Assembly (NCBI GenBank): GCA_937894355.1
Contig: CALCRD010000480.1
Location: forward strand, 1 to 17,890
Direction: 5' to 3'
DNA: 17,890 nucleotides
DNA from: an uncultured Bacillus sp.
GTDB lineage: Bacteria; Bacillota; Bacilli; Bacillales; Cytobacillaceae
This document shows positions 1-9,091 of the stretch, piece by piece. The notes under the pieces are model-generated. The model was not told where the DNA came from, did not search any database, and saw nothing but the letters and a program-made list of their open reading frames with translations. Both the position numbers and the translations under genes were made by a program. Every line of letters starts with the position of its first letter. Within the stretch, counting starts at the first letter, position 1.

Positions 1-1
1 T

Positions 2-1486
2 ATTAGAACAGACTGGATAGATTATTGGGAACCACCTACCGAAGTTAAAAATCTTAATATAGATCGAACAGATGAAGGAGCAGTTCTAACATGGGAAAAA
101 GCATATTGTGCAGATGGCTCTGATGCCGCTTCCTATAAGATATATAGATATTCTCCTGATGATAATGAAAAGAGAGAACTTATTTCAAATGTTACAGGTT
201 TTACTGCACTAGATCCAGATTGTGGTAGGAAAAAATGGTATTATGCAGTTACTGCCTTGGATCAATATGGCAATGAAGGAGCCGAAACAATAGTTTTATT
301 ACCGGGAATTGGAAGTATACAAGGAACCATCGGGTATTTAGATGGAGAACAATGGATAGCTATAGAAAATGTTCAAGTCAAAATAGAAGATCTAGTATGT
401 CTAACGAACTCAGATGGCTATTATGTTTTTAAAGATGTCCTTGAAGGAGATTATACTATTACTTTTAAGAAAGCAGGGTTTTATTCAATAGAAAAGGTAT
501 CTTGGGTGAGAGCTAATCAAGATGACACTTTAGATATTCTAATGGAAATTTGCGATACTTACCCATTACCTCCGGAAGACTTTGGTGTTGAAATAGGAGA
601 CCGTGGCGAAGTCATTTTAAGATTCAATATGACTTCAGGAAATGCCTATGGCATTGATATTCCATCCAGATATTTAATTTACCGTGCAAAGGAAAAGGCA
701 GCATTATTTGATGAAACCTCGAAAATTGATGATGTTGTAGGTTGTGAGAGTGTGCCAAAAGAGTATCAAATTATAGATATTCCTCCGGAAAGCGGTGTAT
801 TATATTATTATGCCATATGCTCAGAAAACGAAGCTTTGCTTATGACTCGGGGTGAGATAATTGAAATGAATGTCCCTTTGCTTCCAATACCCAGCCCTAC
901 CTTGCCTAATAATCATCAGATTATCTTTGACCAAAATATTGTTTTAGAATGGGAATCTGAAATAGGCTATGATAGTTATATAATAGAGCTTTCAAGTTCA
1001 TCAAATTTTAAACCAGAAGAGACTAATAATATCCCTGCTATAAATAAAAAGGTCGAAATATTAGATAACCTCAGCCAGGGTATATGGTATTGGAGGGTAA
1101 AAGGACTTTTCAGTAATATGGCAAGTAGCAGGTTTAGCGATTATTATAGTTTTAATTTAGTTTTGTCTTCCGATGAACAAATAGGCCCAGTTCCATTATT
1201 CGAAACAGATTTAAAAATAGTGAATATCAGAGAGGAAAACGAAGTTAGGATAAAGTGGGTTTCTTTGGAAGAAATGGATGTCGAGGTTAGAATATATACT
1301 TTAGATAATAAATTAGTATACCAATATACACAAAAAGCAACTCCCGGGCTGACTGAATTAGTGTGGAAATTTAAAGGGGAAAGCCTAAGAGCTGTGAGAC
1401 CCGGTTTGCACTTAGTTATGTTCAAAGGAATAGGTCCTGATAAGAAACAGATTGCTGTAACAAGAAGATTGCTATTTTTAAATTAA
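2..1486 (+). CDS. FN3-repeat secreted surface protein with FlgD/T9SS-like C-terminal domain (5' end cut off)
   Basis: The reading frame is open from the left window edge, so only the last 494 residues are present and the true start is outside. Visible domains: a fibronectin type III repeat at about residues 12-98 (WYYAVTALDQYGNEG is the typical last strand), a carboxypeptidase-regulatory-like beta sandwich at about 105-185 (DGYYVFKDVLEGDYTIT), one or two further FN3-like modules to about 395, and a C-terminal module (VEVRIYTLDNKLVYQY, then RPGLHLVMF) that resembles FlgD Ig-like and type IX secretion sorting domains. No catalytic domain is seen in this part. Such modular proteins are exported and act at the cell surface, in adhesion or glycan binding. 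A PorV-like gene follows 59 bp downstream, which fits an outer-membrane context. Domain calls are from pattern recognition only; the identity of the missing N-terminal part is unknown. Confidence 0.75.
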   Translation: MRTDWIDYWEPPTEVKNLNIDRTDEGAVLTWEKAYCADGSDAASYKIYRYSPDDNEKRELISNVTGFTALDPDCGRKKWYYAVTALDQYGNEGAETIVLLPGIGSIQGTIGYLDGEQWIAIENVQVKIEDLVCLTNSDGYYVFKDVLEGDYTITFKKAGFYSIEKVSWVRANQDDTLDILMEICDTYPLPPEDFGVEIGDRGEVILRFNMTSGNAYGIDIPSRYLIYRAKEKAALFDETSKIDDVVGCESVPKEYQIIDIPPESGVLYYYAICSENEALLMTRGEIIEMNVPLLPIPSPTLPNNHQIIFDQNIVLEWESEIGYDSYIIELSSSSNFKPEETNNIPAINKKVEILDNLSQGIWYWRVKGLFSNMASSRFSDYYSFNLVLSSDEQIGPVPLFETDLKIVNIREENEVRIKWVSLEEMDVEVRIYTLDNKLVYQYTQKATPGLTELVWKFKGESLRAVRPGLHLVMFKGIGPDKKQIAVTRRLLFLN

Positions 1487-1545
1487 AATTTAGTTATAGC
1501 TTTTACTCATGCTTGGAAAAGATTTATTGAGATAGGGGTGATACA

Positions 1546-2340
1546 ATGCGGTTTTTAAGACTGACACTTGTTTGTTTATTTATAATAACGTTTTGTTTCC
1601 CGACAAATGCCTTTTTTGAACAATCAGAAGTTGGAGCACGCTTTTTGGCTTTAGGAGGAGCCGGAATCGCGTTAGATGGAGATGTATATTCCCAATGTTG
1701 GAATCCTGCGAGTATTCATTCCTCTGAGAGACAAATTGGTTTCTCTTACTCGGAACTCTATGGAGTAGGGATACAATTCTCATATTATGGATTCATTGTT
1801 CCAACAGAAAAAATAACATTTGGGGGTTATAAAATTGCCCTAAAAGATCCTTACTTTGATGAGATAATAGATTTTAGCGAAAATACATATGCCTTAGTAA
1901 CTTCATTTAGCCCCCACCCAAAACTAAGTCTAGGTGTCTCAGGGAAATGGATGACATTGCGGACCATAGAGAATATAGAGGGTTTTACAGTTAATGTTGG
2001 AATGCAATACTTGTTAAGTGATTCATTAAGAGTTTCCGTGAATAGCGAGAATTTGATAGGAACATTTAATGAGGCGGAAAGGTTGGTTGATAGTAGAACT
2101 ACAATAGGTATCGTGATTAATACGAGTGATTCCCTTTCAATTGTTGCTGATTATAACGATAACGTATTCCGTTTTGGTACGGAAAAGAGCGTTGGTAATC
2201 TAACATTAAGGGCTGGTTATTATTCAGGAGTTGTTTCTGCGGGTTTAGGTGTCACATCTAAAAGAATTGTTACTGACTATGCTTTTACACCTGGATTTGT
2301 TGGTAACGAACATAGAATAGCTTTCCGTTTTGTTTTTTAA
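1546..2340 (+). CDS. PorV/PorQ-like outer-membrane beta-barrel protein
   Basis: The 264-residue product starts at an ATG preceded by AGGGGTG at 1534-1540. It has a short signal peptide (hydrophobic residues 5-18, likely cleavage after TNA at about residue 22). The mature N-terminus carries GARFLALGGAGIAL and CWNPASI, the hallmark of the PorV/PorQ (formerly UPF0164) family. The rest alternates polar and hydrophobic residues as in antiparallel strands, and the chain ends HRIAFRFVF, a typical barrel-assembly signal with terminal Phe. Family members are outer-membrane proteins; PorV of Bacteroidetes works with type IX secretion, but many homologues outside that phylum have no assigned role. The protein is rather short for the family. 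It lies 59 bp after the FN3 surface protein, probably in the same transcript. Family assignment is fairly sure; function is not. Confidence 0.75.
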   Translation: MRFLRLTLVCLFIITFCFPTNAFFEQSEVGARFLALGGAGIALDGDVYSQCWNPASIHSSERQIGFSYSELYGVGIQFSYYGFIVPTEKITFGGYKIALKDPYFDEIIDFSENTYALVTSFSPHPKLSLGVSGKWMTLRTIENIEGFTVNVGMQYLLSDSLRVSVNSENLIGTFNEAERLVDSRTTIGIVINTSDSLSIVADYNDNVFRFGTEKSVGNLTLRAGYYSGVVSAGLGVTSKRIVTDYAFTPGFVGNEHRIAFRFVF

Positions 2341-2492
2341 AATTACTTGGGTTAGGTTGTTTCTGTGTAGAAAAGCATGATTGAGTGCAATTCTCTTAAC
2401 ATAAAACTTAAAGAGGCCTGCGGAGTGGTTGAACAATTATTTTTGGTGATAAACTTATGGGGAGAACAAATCACAAACAGGAGGGATTGTTA

Positions 2493-3269
2493 ATGTTAGC
2501 AAAAAGAATAAACCAACTTGTTGTAATGTTTATTTGTATGGTTGTTTTGGTTATGCAGTTCAATTGTATTGCAAATAATAAACCCGAGTTGGTGCTCAGT
2601 TGGGAGTTTGCTGAAGGCAAAGGAAATCTGATTAAAGATAGTTCCGGAAATGGTTATGATGGTCTTATGATGGGGGGGAGGTGGGTCAAGTCCGGAAAAG
2701 GTTATGCTGTGGAATGGATTGATGGTAGTCCTGGTGGTATTACCCTTTACTATGAACCCTACGACAAGTTAAATATTGATGATGTAATAACAGTTGAAAT
2801 GTGGGTAAAGCTAACGGAATTTCATGAGGGGGATATTTATGGCGATCATAGGGATTGCGATTTTATCGCAAATGATGGTTCCTGGCGAATAAGGATTTAT
2901 CCTAATGGGACATTGGATGTCGGAATTTGTTATGGAGAAAATTCAAGTTGGATAGGTCTTGGAGCGAAAGGAAATTTGGGCAAAATACCGCTTAATACCT
3001 GGACCCATATTGCATGGTCATATGATAGTGAAACAAGAGCATTTTATTCTTATATTAACGGGAAACGGTATGGACGAGTTTTGTTACCAGAGTACGCAAA
3101 AGATTTTAGATTGCAATCAACTAGTTATTGCTTTGCGATTCGTCCTGATCTAACAAAAAGTAATGGTAAAAAAGCAGATGATAATTTCATAGGGGCTGTT
3201 ACTGGGATTAAGGTTTGGAAGGGCGCTAAAAGTGTTTTTGATCTAAGCTATTTATCGGAGCTTCAATAA
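2493..3269 (+). CDS. Exported LamG/concanavalin-like lectin-domain protein
   Basis: I place the start at ATG 2493, giving 258 residues, because AGGAGG (2479-2484) lies 8 bases upstream; an in-frame ATG at 2457 has no ribosome site and would put charged residues before the signal peptide. Residues 8-25 form a hydrophobic signal sequence; the Cys that follows is in a poor lipobox, so cleavage near CIA is more likely than lipidation. The mature part begins with SWEFAEGKGNLIKDSSGNG, a classic start of LamG-type jelly-roll domains, followed by TVEMWVKL and TWTHIAWSYD with SYINGK, also typical. These domains bind carbohydrates or proteins; no hydrolase motif is seen. It lies 31 bp upstream of the DUF4838 gene and is likely cotranscribed, suggesting a glycan-binding partner in the envelope. 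Confidence 0.75.
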   Translation: MLAKRINQLVVMFICMVVLVMQFNCIANNKPELVLSWEFAEGKGNLIKDSSGNGYDGLMMGGRWVKSGKGYAVEWIDGSPGGITLYYEPYDKLNIDDVITVEMWVKLTEFHEGDIYGDHRDCDFIANDGSWRIRIYPNGTLDVGICYGENSSWIGLGAKGNLGKIPLNTWTHIAWSYDSETRAFYSYINGKRYGRVLLPEYAKDFRLQSTSYCFAIRPDLTKSNGKKADDNFIGAVTGIKVWKGAKSVFDLSYLSELQ

Positions 3270-3300
3270 AATTTATGCAAGTAAGATGGGGGTGTTTTAA

Positions 3301-5589
3301 ATGGACAAATATCGAGGTTTCCGTTTAAGCTTTGCTATTATCATAATCCTGCTAATCTCTCAAGTATCTAGTGCTGCAATTCTTTGTATGGATGGCATAC
3401 CAAACGCTACTATAATAATTAATTCAGAGCCGTCTCTTACGGAAAGGTTAGCAGCAACAGAATTAAAACATTACATACAAAAAATTTCAGGGGCTGATTT
3501 AAAAGTTATAGAAAAAGATTGCGTTCCCAGAGAAGAAGTTGAGGACTTTATTGCTATTGGGACTTTGACTCATAGTAAGATTAGGGAAGCAGGGATAACC
3601 ATTGATGAGGGTTATCTAATTAAAGCTACTGCCGATGCGGTATACTTGACAGGGGCAACAGATAGAGATGCGTTGTATGCAGTTTATGCTTTCTTAGAAG
3701 AAGTTCTTGAAGTAAAGTGGATTTGGCCAGGCGAGGCTGGTGAAGTTGTACCTAAAAGTCGGGATATCGTTATTCCCGAATTTATAAAAGCTGATAAGCC
3801 AGCGTTACCTCTTAGAGGATACCATCTGTGTAATAATCATACTCACGATGAAGCTGAAAAGTGGATGTCAAGAAATAGATTGAACTACATTTCGACTCCA
3901 CCTGGTAGCCCTAAAGCTATATTCGATCGTCGTCGGCAGCGAGGTTTCGAAATCGTAGTTTCTAGCCATTCAATGAATCGTTTTTTTCCGCCTACCTTAT
4001 TTAATGACTACCCTGAGTATTTCGCAAAGATAAATGGTGTTCCTATTGAGGGGGGGCAGCCTGATTATACTCACCCAGAAGTCAAAAGAATGACGGTTGA
4101 GGCTATATTAAAGGAGTTAGAACGAGATCCAAATATATCTGTACTTGGCGTTATCCCCTATGATCACACAAGATTTGGCGAATCGCCTGAGGATCCACCT
4201 GATGAAGCGGCGAAAGGCGTGGTTTCAACAAGGGTATATAAATTTGTTAACGATGTAGCATTAGAAGTTAATAAAAAATATCCGGACTGTCGAATTATGA
4301 GTCTATCATATAGTTCTTACACGCAAGCTCCAAAGGTTAAACCTGCAAATGAAAATATGCTAGTGCAGTTTGCTATGTTTAAGTGTTATAACCATGATAT
4401 TAACTGTGAAAGGAACCAAGTTTTTATCGATAACTTGTCTAACTGGCATAATTTGGGCTATAAGACTACGGCCTATCATTATTATTTAGGTGTAACACGG
4501 GGTGTCCCAATACCTTTAGCATATGTGATTGCGGACGATATCAAGTTTTCTAAAGAGTTTGGAATGGAAGGTTGGAGAAGTGAAGTAAGCCCTCCTGGGG
4601 CTGGCCCTGAAGCATCAGCAATTGATTGGGAGAACAACAAATGGACATATTATGTTGGAGCTAAGCTGATGTGGGATTCTGACTTGGATTATAGAGAGGT
4701 CTTGGAAGAAGGTTTTTCAGCTTATTATGGTCCAGCAGCCGACGAAATGCTTAAACTTTATTATTATATGGAGGATGTCTGGAAAAGCTATCCAACTCAT
4801 ATAGGTTGGCAATCTAGTACGAATGGCCTAGTAAAAGAGTTTACTAGCATTAATCCTAATTTCATACCAAATATTAACAAATACTTAGCAAATGCTAGTT
4901 TTATGGTTGAAGGATTACCTGGCTTCAAGGAGCGTGTATCTAGGGAAGCCGAGCTTTATAAATCCTGGGAAGAGGCCTACCTAAATATACGGGAATGGAA
5001 ACTGAAGGTCCCCAAAACGACTAAAAAACCCAAAATAGACGGTAGGTTTGACGAAGAGGAATGGAAAGATGCTGCAATTATTTCTGGTTTCGTAACTAGT
5101 GATGGGAAATTTACCTCCGACAACACGAAGGCTTTTCTCTCTTACGATAATGATGCTTTATATATTGCTTTTGAATTACATGACTCGAACATTGAGGAAA
5201 TCAGGGCAAACGAAACTGAACATGATAAAAATGTATGGAGTGATGATTGTGTAGAGATATTTATTGACCCCAATTACACACGGGATACATACTTTCATTT
5301 AATAATGAACTCTTTAGGAACAAAATATGATGCGTTATGTTCTATTGGTAAATTTGATAGGGAATGGAATGGCTTTTGGGAAGGTGCTTCATCGGTAGAC
5401 ATAGATGAACAGCGTTGGATCGCCGAAATTAAGATTCCATTTTCTACACTAGGAAAAACACCAAAAGCTGGTGAGAGGTGGCTTATTAATTTAGCAAGAG
5501 AGCAAAAAACACAGGGCAATGTGGTTAGCACGTGGACAAATGGAGTTTTTCATGATCCCCAAAGTTTTGGCATACTAATATTTGATTAG
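3301..5589 (+). CDS. Exported DUF4838 protein with C-terminal CBM9-like domain
   Basis: The 762-residue protein starts at ATG 3301 behind a GGGGGTG ribosome site. It has a signal peptide (residues 9-25, likely cut after VSSA). Residues about 30-160 resemble the N-terminal domain of GH67 alpha-glucuronidases (ERLAATELKHYIQKISG) and end with the IWPGEAGEVVPK motif seen at the start of DUF4838 proteins. DUF4838 spans roughly 170-500. From about residue 570 a family 9-like carbohydrate-binding module follows (KIDGRFDEEEWKDA, DDCVEIFIDPN). Members occur in polysaccharide-use loci and are suspected glycoside hydrolases, but I know of no settled activity, so I do not assign a reaction. The exported CBM and the lectin gene 31 bp upstream point to action on an external polysaccharide. 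A hairpin starting 55 bp after the stop probably ends the transcript. Confidence 0.8.
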   Translation: MDKYRGFRLSFAIIIILLISQVSSAAILCMDGIPNATIIINSEPSLTERLAATELKHYIQKISGADLKVIEKDCVPREEVEDFIAIGTLTHSKIREAGITIDEGYLIKATADAVYLTGATDRDALYAVYAFLEEVLEVKWIWPGEAGEVVPKSRDIVIPEFIKADKPALPLRGYHLCNNHTHDEAEKWMSRNRLNYISTPPGSPKAIFDRRRQRGFEIVVSSHSMNRFFPPTLFNDYPEYFAKINGVPIEGGQPDYTHPEVKRMTVEAILKELERDPNISVLGVIPYDHTRFGESPEDPPDEAAKGVVSTRVYKFVNDVALEVNKKYPDCRIMSLSYSSYTQAPKVKPANENMLVQFAMFKCYNHDINCERNQVFIDNLSNWHNLGYKTTAYHYYLGVTRGVPIPLAYVIADDIKFSKEFGMEGWRSEVSPPGAGPEASAIDWENNKWTYYVGAKLMWDSDLDYREVLEEGFSAYYGPAADEMLKLYYYMEDVWKSYPTHIGWQSSTNGLVKEFTSINPNFIPNINKYLANASFMVEGLPGFKERVSREAELYKSWEEAYLNIREWKLKVPKTTKKPKIDGRFDEEEWKDAAIISGFVTSDGKFTSDNTKAFLSYDNDALYIAFELHDSNIEEIRANETEHDKNVWSDDCVEIFIDPNYTRDTYFHLIMNSLGTKYDALCSIGKFDREWNGFWEGASSVDIDEQRWIAEIKIPFSTLGKTPKAGERWLINLAREQKTQGNVVSTWTNGVFHDPQSFGILIFD

Positions 5590-5644
5590 CAATCATAGCC
5601 AGGGAATAACTTATTATCAGGCATAACTAAACGAAATCTTGTTT

Positions 5645-5682
5645 GGAGGGGTAGTATTGGAGTGAGTCTGTACTACCCTTCT
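5645..5682 (+). terminator. Hairpin, probable terminator after the DUF4838 gene
   Basis: A perfect 8-bp stem GGGTAGTA (5649-5656) / TACTACCC (5671-5678) encloses a 14-base loop and can be extended with G-U pairs to 5645 and 5682. A T-rich but interrupted tract (ttctttcaaatatttt) follows. It stands 55 bp after the stop codon, the expected place for a transcription terminator, though the U-tract is weak. Confidence 0.5.
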
Positions 5683-5706
5683 TTCAAATATTTTGTGGGT
5701 GTTAAA

Positions 5707-5907
5707 TTACCTTATCGTAACAAGGATAGATTTGCTTTCTTCATTAGGCAGATAACATCTCAAATACATCAGTAGACGGTGGAATTCAATCACATATCCC
5801 TGCACAATAGGATATATAATTTCTTTCGAAGGGATATTGCTCTTTTTAATACTTGCGCTAAGTTTCTTTAAGGGAATTGAACGAGAGTCGGTTGGAATGT
5901 CTTTATG
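5707..5907 (-). pseudogene. Possible decayed minus-strand gene, C-terminal remnant
   Basis: Reading the minus strand, 66 sense codons run from 5907 to a TAA at 5709-5707 and are blocked upstream by TAG at 5910-5908. Residues include KDIPTDSRSIPLKKL and GYVIEFHRLLMYLRCYLP. In the adjacent frame a further segment reads KDIAEATQTIVKLPLLA before a stop, as if a frameshift had split one coding region. I do not recognise the family. Chance openness in AT-rich DNA is an alternative. Confidence 0.25.
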
Positions 5908-6379
5908 CTAGCAAGGGTAACTTTACAATAGTTTGAGTTGCTTCGGCGATATCCTTTTTTACTTAAAAGCTTTGATTTTTTTGCCCGTCCTCTTTCATAT
6001 GTAACACTATGTGATGTTTTTCACTAATGCACTATGGACTGATGGTTGGTTTTTCCATTATAAATAGATTATACTTTAAAAACTGCCAAATCCCGACTCC
6101 TAATTCTATTCTTTAGTAATCTTTTGGGCTTTTTATTTTTAGTTTCCACGTTGGCCTTTAATTCGGTTATGAGTAGCAACCCAGATTGATGAAATGCTAG
6201 ATTAATCGATGGCGAATGTATTGTTCCCTACTGTCCACAATTTTCGGCTATATACTATATAAAGATTTTAGAAAAGGACTTTCATGGGCCGGATAATAAA
6301 TTTCTTTTACGGTAGTTAATGATATGGTTCACTAATTTAGGGGCAGATATGTTAAATTAAAAAGAGGTGTTTACAACAT

Positions 6380-8692
6380 TTGAGACACCAAAAGAAGTTA
6401 CATAAAGGTTGGCAATTTAGGAGTGGAGATGATTTTGAAGCTTCGTATGCTTATTACAATGATAATAGCTGGGAGCAGATAGAAATACCACATGACTGGA
6501 GTATCTATGGATCTTTCTCGAAAGACAATTATACACCTAGAAGAGTTCTAGCTAGACACTTAGAAGGGCATGCCGATTCGTATCTCCCTAAAGGTATTGG
6601 CTGGTATCGCAGGGAACTTTCCTTGCCTCCGAATTATATTGAAAAGCAAATTTATATTGAATTTGAAGGTGTTTTTCAGAACGCCCAATTATGGGTAAAT
6701 GATCACCCTGTAGCTCACCATTCTTGGGGTTACACTGGTTGGGTTGTGGATATAACGTCTTTCCTACGATGGGATGGAGATCCTAATATTATAGTTTTAC
6801 GAGTAGACGCTAGGGAAATGGAGGGGTGGTGGTATGAGGGTGCGGGGATATACAGGCCTGTCTGGCTCATAGTAACAGGGAAAACCCATATCTCTAACTG
6901 GGGAGTTACAATTACCACTCCCGTGGTTTCTGAAAATCAGGGCTTGATAAAGCTAGAACACTCTCTCGAAAACCATTCGTCTGATGTTAATATTGGTCAA
7001 CTATTAATATCAATAAGCGAACCTAACGGTAAAGAAGTATATAATAGTAAGATTCCGGTTAAAATTTTGCCGGGTGATAAAATTTTAACCGAACATATTT
7101 TCCAGATAAAGAAGCCTCTATTGTGGTCTTTGAATACGCCAAACCTTTATATGGCCTCCTCTACTCTTTTAGTTGATAATAAGGAACTAGATAGTGTGGA
7201 AACTTCATTTGGTATTCGTTGGTTTGACTTTACACCAGAACGTGGTTTTTTTCTAAATGGAGAACATGTACAATTGAGGGGAATGTGTATTCATCATGAC
7301 TTTGGTGGGCTTGGTGTAGCATTACCTCCACGAGCCCATGAAAAAAATGTTGAAGTTATGAAAAGTATGGGTTGTAATATTTTACGCTCGGCCCATAATG
7401 CTGCTGCTCCTTCACTTATGGAAGCATGCGATAGGTTAGGGATGTTGTTTATTGCCGAACATCGTTACCTTTTGCATGGAAAGAGGGGCTTACCTGCTCT
7501 TGAAGAACTTATTATGAGAGACAGAAATCATCCATCGATAATTGCTTGGTCTTTAGGAAACACAGCAGGAGATCCTAGTGGAACAATCACAGATAAACTG
7601 CGCTTTGTTCATAATCAAACTAAAAAGCTTGATCCAAGTCGGCCTACTATGGTTTGTTTAGAAGGAAATGCAGATGCAAATAAAAATGGTTTTGCCATGG
7701 TAACGGATATAGTCGGTTATAATGGTGGAGGTATGGGAATTGACGATAGAGACCATAAGCTTTTTCCAGAAAGAAAGATGTGGATTAGCGAATATTCCTC
7801 GGGTCGTGGTACTAGGGGAGTTTATCATGCCTCTATTCCAAAGGAGTATGAGGTTTTAGGCGATGGAAGAAAAGTCAGATGTGACGGGAAGTATGAAAGT
7901 ATTTACGAGCTTTGTCGTGCTCATGAGCGTGAATGGGCTCATATTGCTCAAAGACCTTGGTTAGCAGGAGGGGCCATGTGGTCTGGTATTGAATACAGAG
8001 GAGAAACTGTGGGTTGGCCTATTGTAACAAGCCAATTTGGAGTTTTAGATATATGTCGCTTTCCAAAGGATACATATTATTATTACCTCCAGGAATGGAC
8101 AGAAACTCCTATGGTTCATATATTTCCTCATTGGAGCTGGCCTGGCAGGGAAGGGAAGAGTATCGACATTTGGTGCTATTCAAACTGTCATGAAGTAGAA
8201 TTATTTCTCAATGGTAATTCTTTGGGCAAAAAAACAACGGAACCATTAACTCATATTTCATGGCAGGTACCATATGAGCCTGGAACACTTGATGCTAAAG
8301 GATATATCGATGGAAAATTGGCGGCTAGCAAAAGAGTGGCAACTGCAGGCGAGCCTAAAAAAATTAGACTTACGGCTGATCGTACAATTCTAGTAGCTGA
8401 TGGAGAGGACCTTAGTTTTATAACTGCAGAGGTGCTTGATGATGCTAATAATTTGGTACCAACAGCGAATCTGTCCTTAACTTTTAACGTGCAAGGAAAA
8501 GGTAAGTTACTTGGCTTATCATCGGGAAACCCTGCTTGTCATAAGAACGAAAAAGGTAAAGAGATTGCTAGCTTCATGGGTTTGTGCCTAGCTATTGTAC
8601 AAAGCAGCATGGAGCCAGGTTCAATTATCATTACTGCAAATTCTGTAGATCTCAAATCCGCTGTGTTAAAGTTAAATTTTGAACAAGAATAG
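6380..8692 (+). CDS. Glycoside hydrolase family 2 protein (beta-galactosidase-like), acid/base Glu replaced
   Basis: The 770-residue product begins at TTG 6380, with AAAGAGGTG about 10 bases upstream; no signal peptide, so probably cytoplasmic. The order is the GH2 jelly roll (about 1-165, with WYRRELSLP and GVFQNAQLWVNDH), an Ig-like domain (about 170-285), the TIM barrel (about 290-580) and C-terminal beta domains of the DUF4982 type (about 585-770, ELFLNGNSLGKK). Barrel motifs include LRGMCIHHDFGGLG, DRNHPSIIAWS and WSGIEYRGE. The nucleophile is probably E471 in WISEYSS. Where GH2 enzymes have the acid/base Glu (S-x-GN-E) this protein has Thr395 (SLGNTAGD), codon ACA at 7562-7564. Other barrel positions, such as the EAFD region (here IAEHRY), also diverge. 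It may be inactive, use another acid, or act on a substrate that needs no proton donor. The reading frame is otherwise intact. Confidence 0.85.
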   Translation: MRHQKKLHKGWQFRSGDDFEASYAYYNDNSWEQIEIPHDWSIYGSFSKDNYTPRRVLARHLEGHADSYLPKGIGWYRRELSLPPNYIEKQIYIEFEGVFQNAQLWVNDHPVAHHSWGYTGWVVDITSFLRWDGDPNIIVLRVDAREMEGWWYEGAGIYRPVWLIVTGKTHISNWGVTITTPVVSENQGLIKLEHSLENHSSDVNIGQLLISISEPNGKEVYNSKIPVKILPGDKILTEHIFQIKKPLLWSLNTPNLYMASSTLLVDNKELDSVETSFGIRWFDFTPERGFFLNGEHVQLRGMCIHHDFGGLGVALPPRAHEKNVEVMKSMGCNILRSAHNAAAPSLMEACDRLGMLFIAEHRYLLHGKRGLPALEELIMRDRNHPSIIAWSLGNTAGDPSGTITDKLRFVHNQTKKLDPSRPTMVCLEGNADANKNGFAMVTDIVGYNGGGMGIDDRDHKLFPERKMWISEYSSGRGTRGVYHASIPKEYEVLGDGRKVRCDGKYESIYELCRAHEREWAHIAQRPWLAGGAMWSGIEYRGETVGWPIVTSQFGVLDICRFPKDTYYYYLQEWTETPMVHIFPHWSWPGREGKSIDIWCYSNCHEVELFLNGNSLGKKTTEPLTHISWQVPYEPGTLDAKGYIDGKLAASKRVATAGEPKKIRLTADRTILVADGEDLSFITAEVLDDANNLVPTANLSLTFNVQGKGKLLGLSSGNPACHKNEKGKEIASFMGLCLAIVQSSMEPGSIIITANSVDLKSAVLKLNFEQE

Positions 8693-9091
8693 TTTATAAA
8701 TAAATAAAAGAAAGTTGCCTTGATGTTCTAAGTGCTAATAAACCACCAAATCCAAGTAGCTTATTATCTACCTTGATTTTTATTACCTGCGTTTTTGGTT
8801 AATAGTGCTAAAAGGCAAACAAGTAAAAGGTATATTTAGTAAAAAAGCCATAACTGTAGTTTACGAAACTGTGGCAGTAAAAACAATATTTGTTTTTTAG
8901 AATAGCTGACGTTTTGCTGTAGCCTTGGATTAAGTGTTTAAGTTCTAGGCAAAATGTTTTTATTAGTTTTCTACAGAGCTTTAAGTTCATTTAAATTTCC
9001 GTTTTCCATTTAATTGATAATCTAGTACTTAATGCAATGATAATAGGTAAGCAAATTATTGACTATCCATATTAGTTATAGGGGATGATTT
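8693..9091. other. 399-bp AT-rich gap before the esterase gene
   Basis: I see no gene, RNA or convincing terminator here. A small minus-strand open frame (8808-8990) is rich in Phe, Tyr and Lys as expected from AT-rich noncoding DNA and has no clear ribosome site. The end of the gap carries GGGGATG (9081-9087), the ribosome site of the next gene. Confidence 0.5.

Larger units (their letters stand above)
5590..6379. other. 790-bp gap between DUF4838 and GH2 genes
   Basis: No intact gene is visible here. The first part holds the terminator-like hairpin at 5645-5682. On the minus strand, 5907 to 5707 is an open stretch of 66 codons with a plausible protein-like composition but no start codon. 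Further protein-like pieces in shifted or stop-broken frames continue up to about 6220, so this may be the remains of a minus-strand gene. The palindrome TATATACTATATA lies at 6249-6261. The last 20 bases contain the ribosome site AAAGAGGTG of the GH2 gene. Confidence 0.5.

Noticed and set aside
8808..8990. Small minus-strand open frame of 60 codons
   Set aside because: Composition is what AT-rich noncoding DNA gives, the ribosome site is weak and no known motif is seen.
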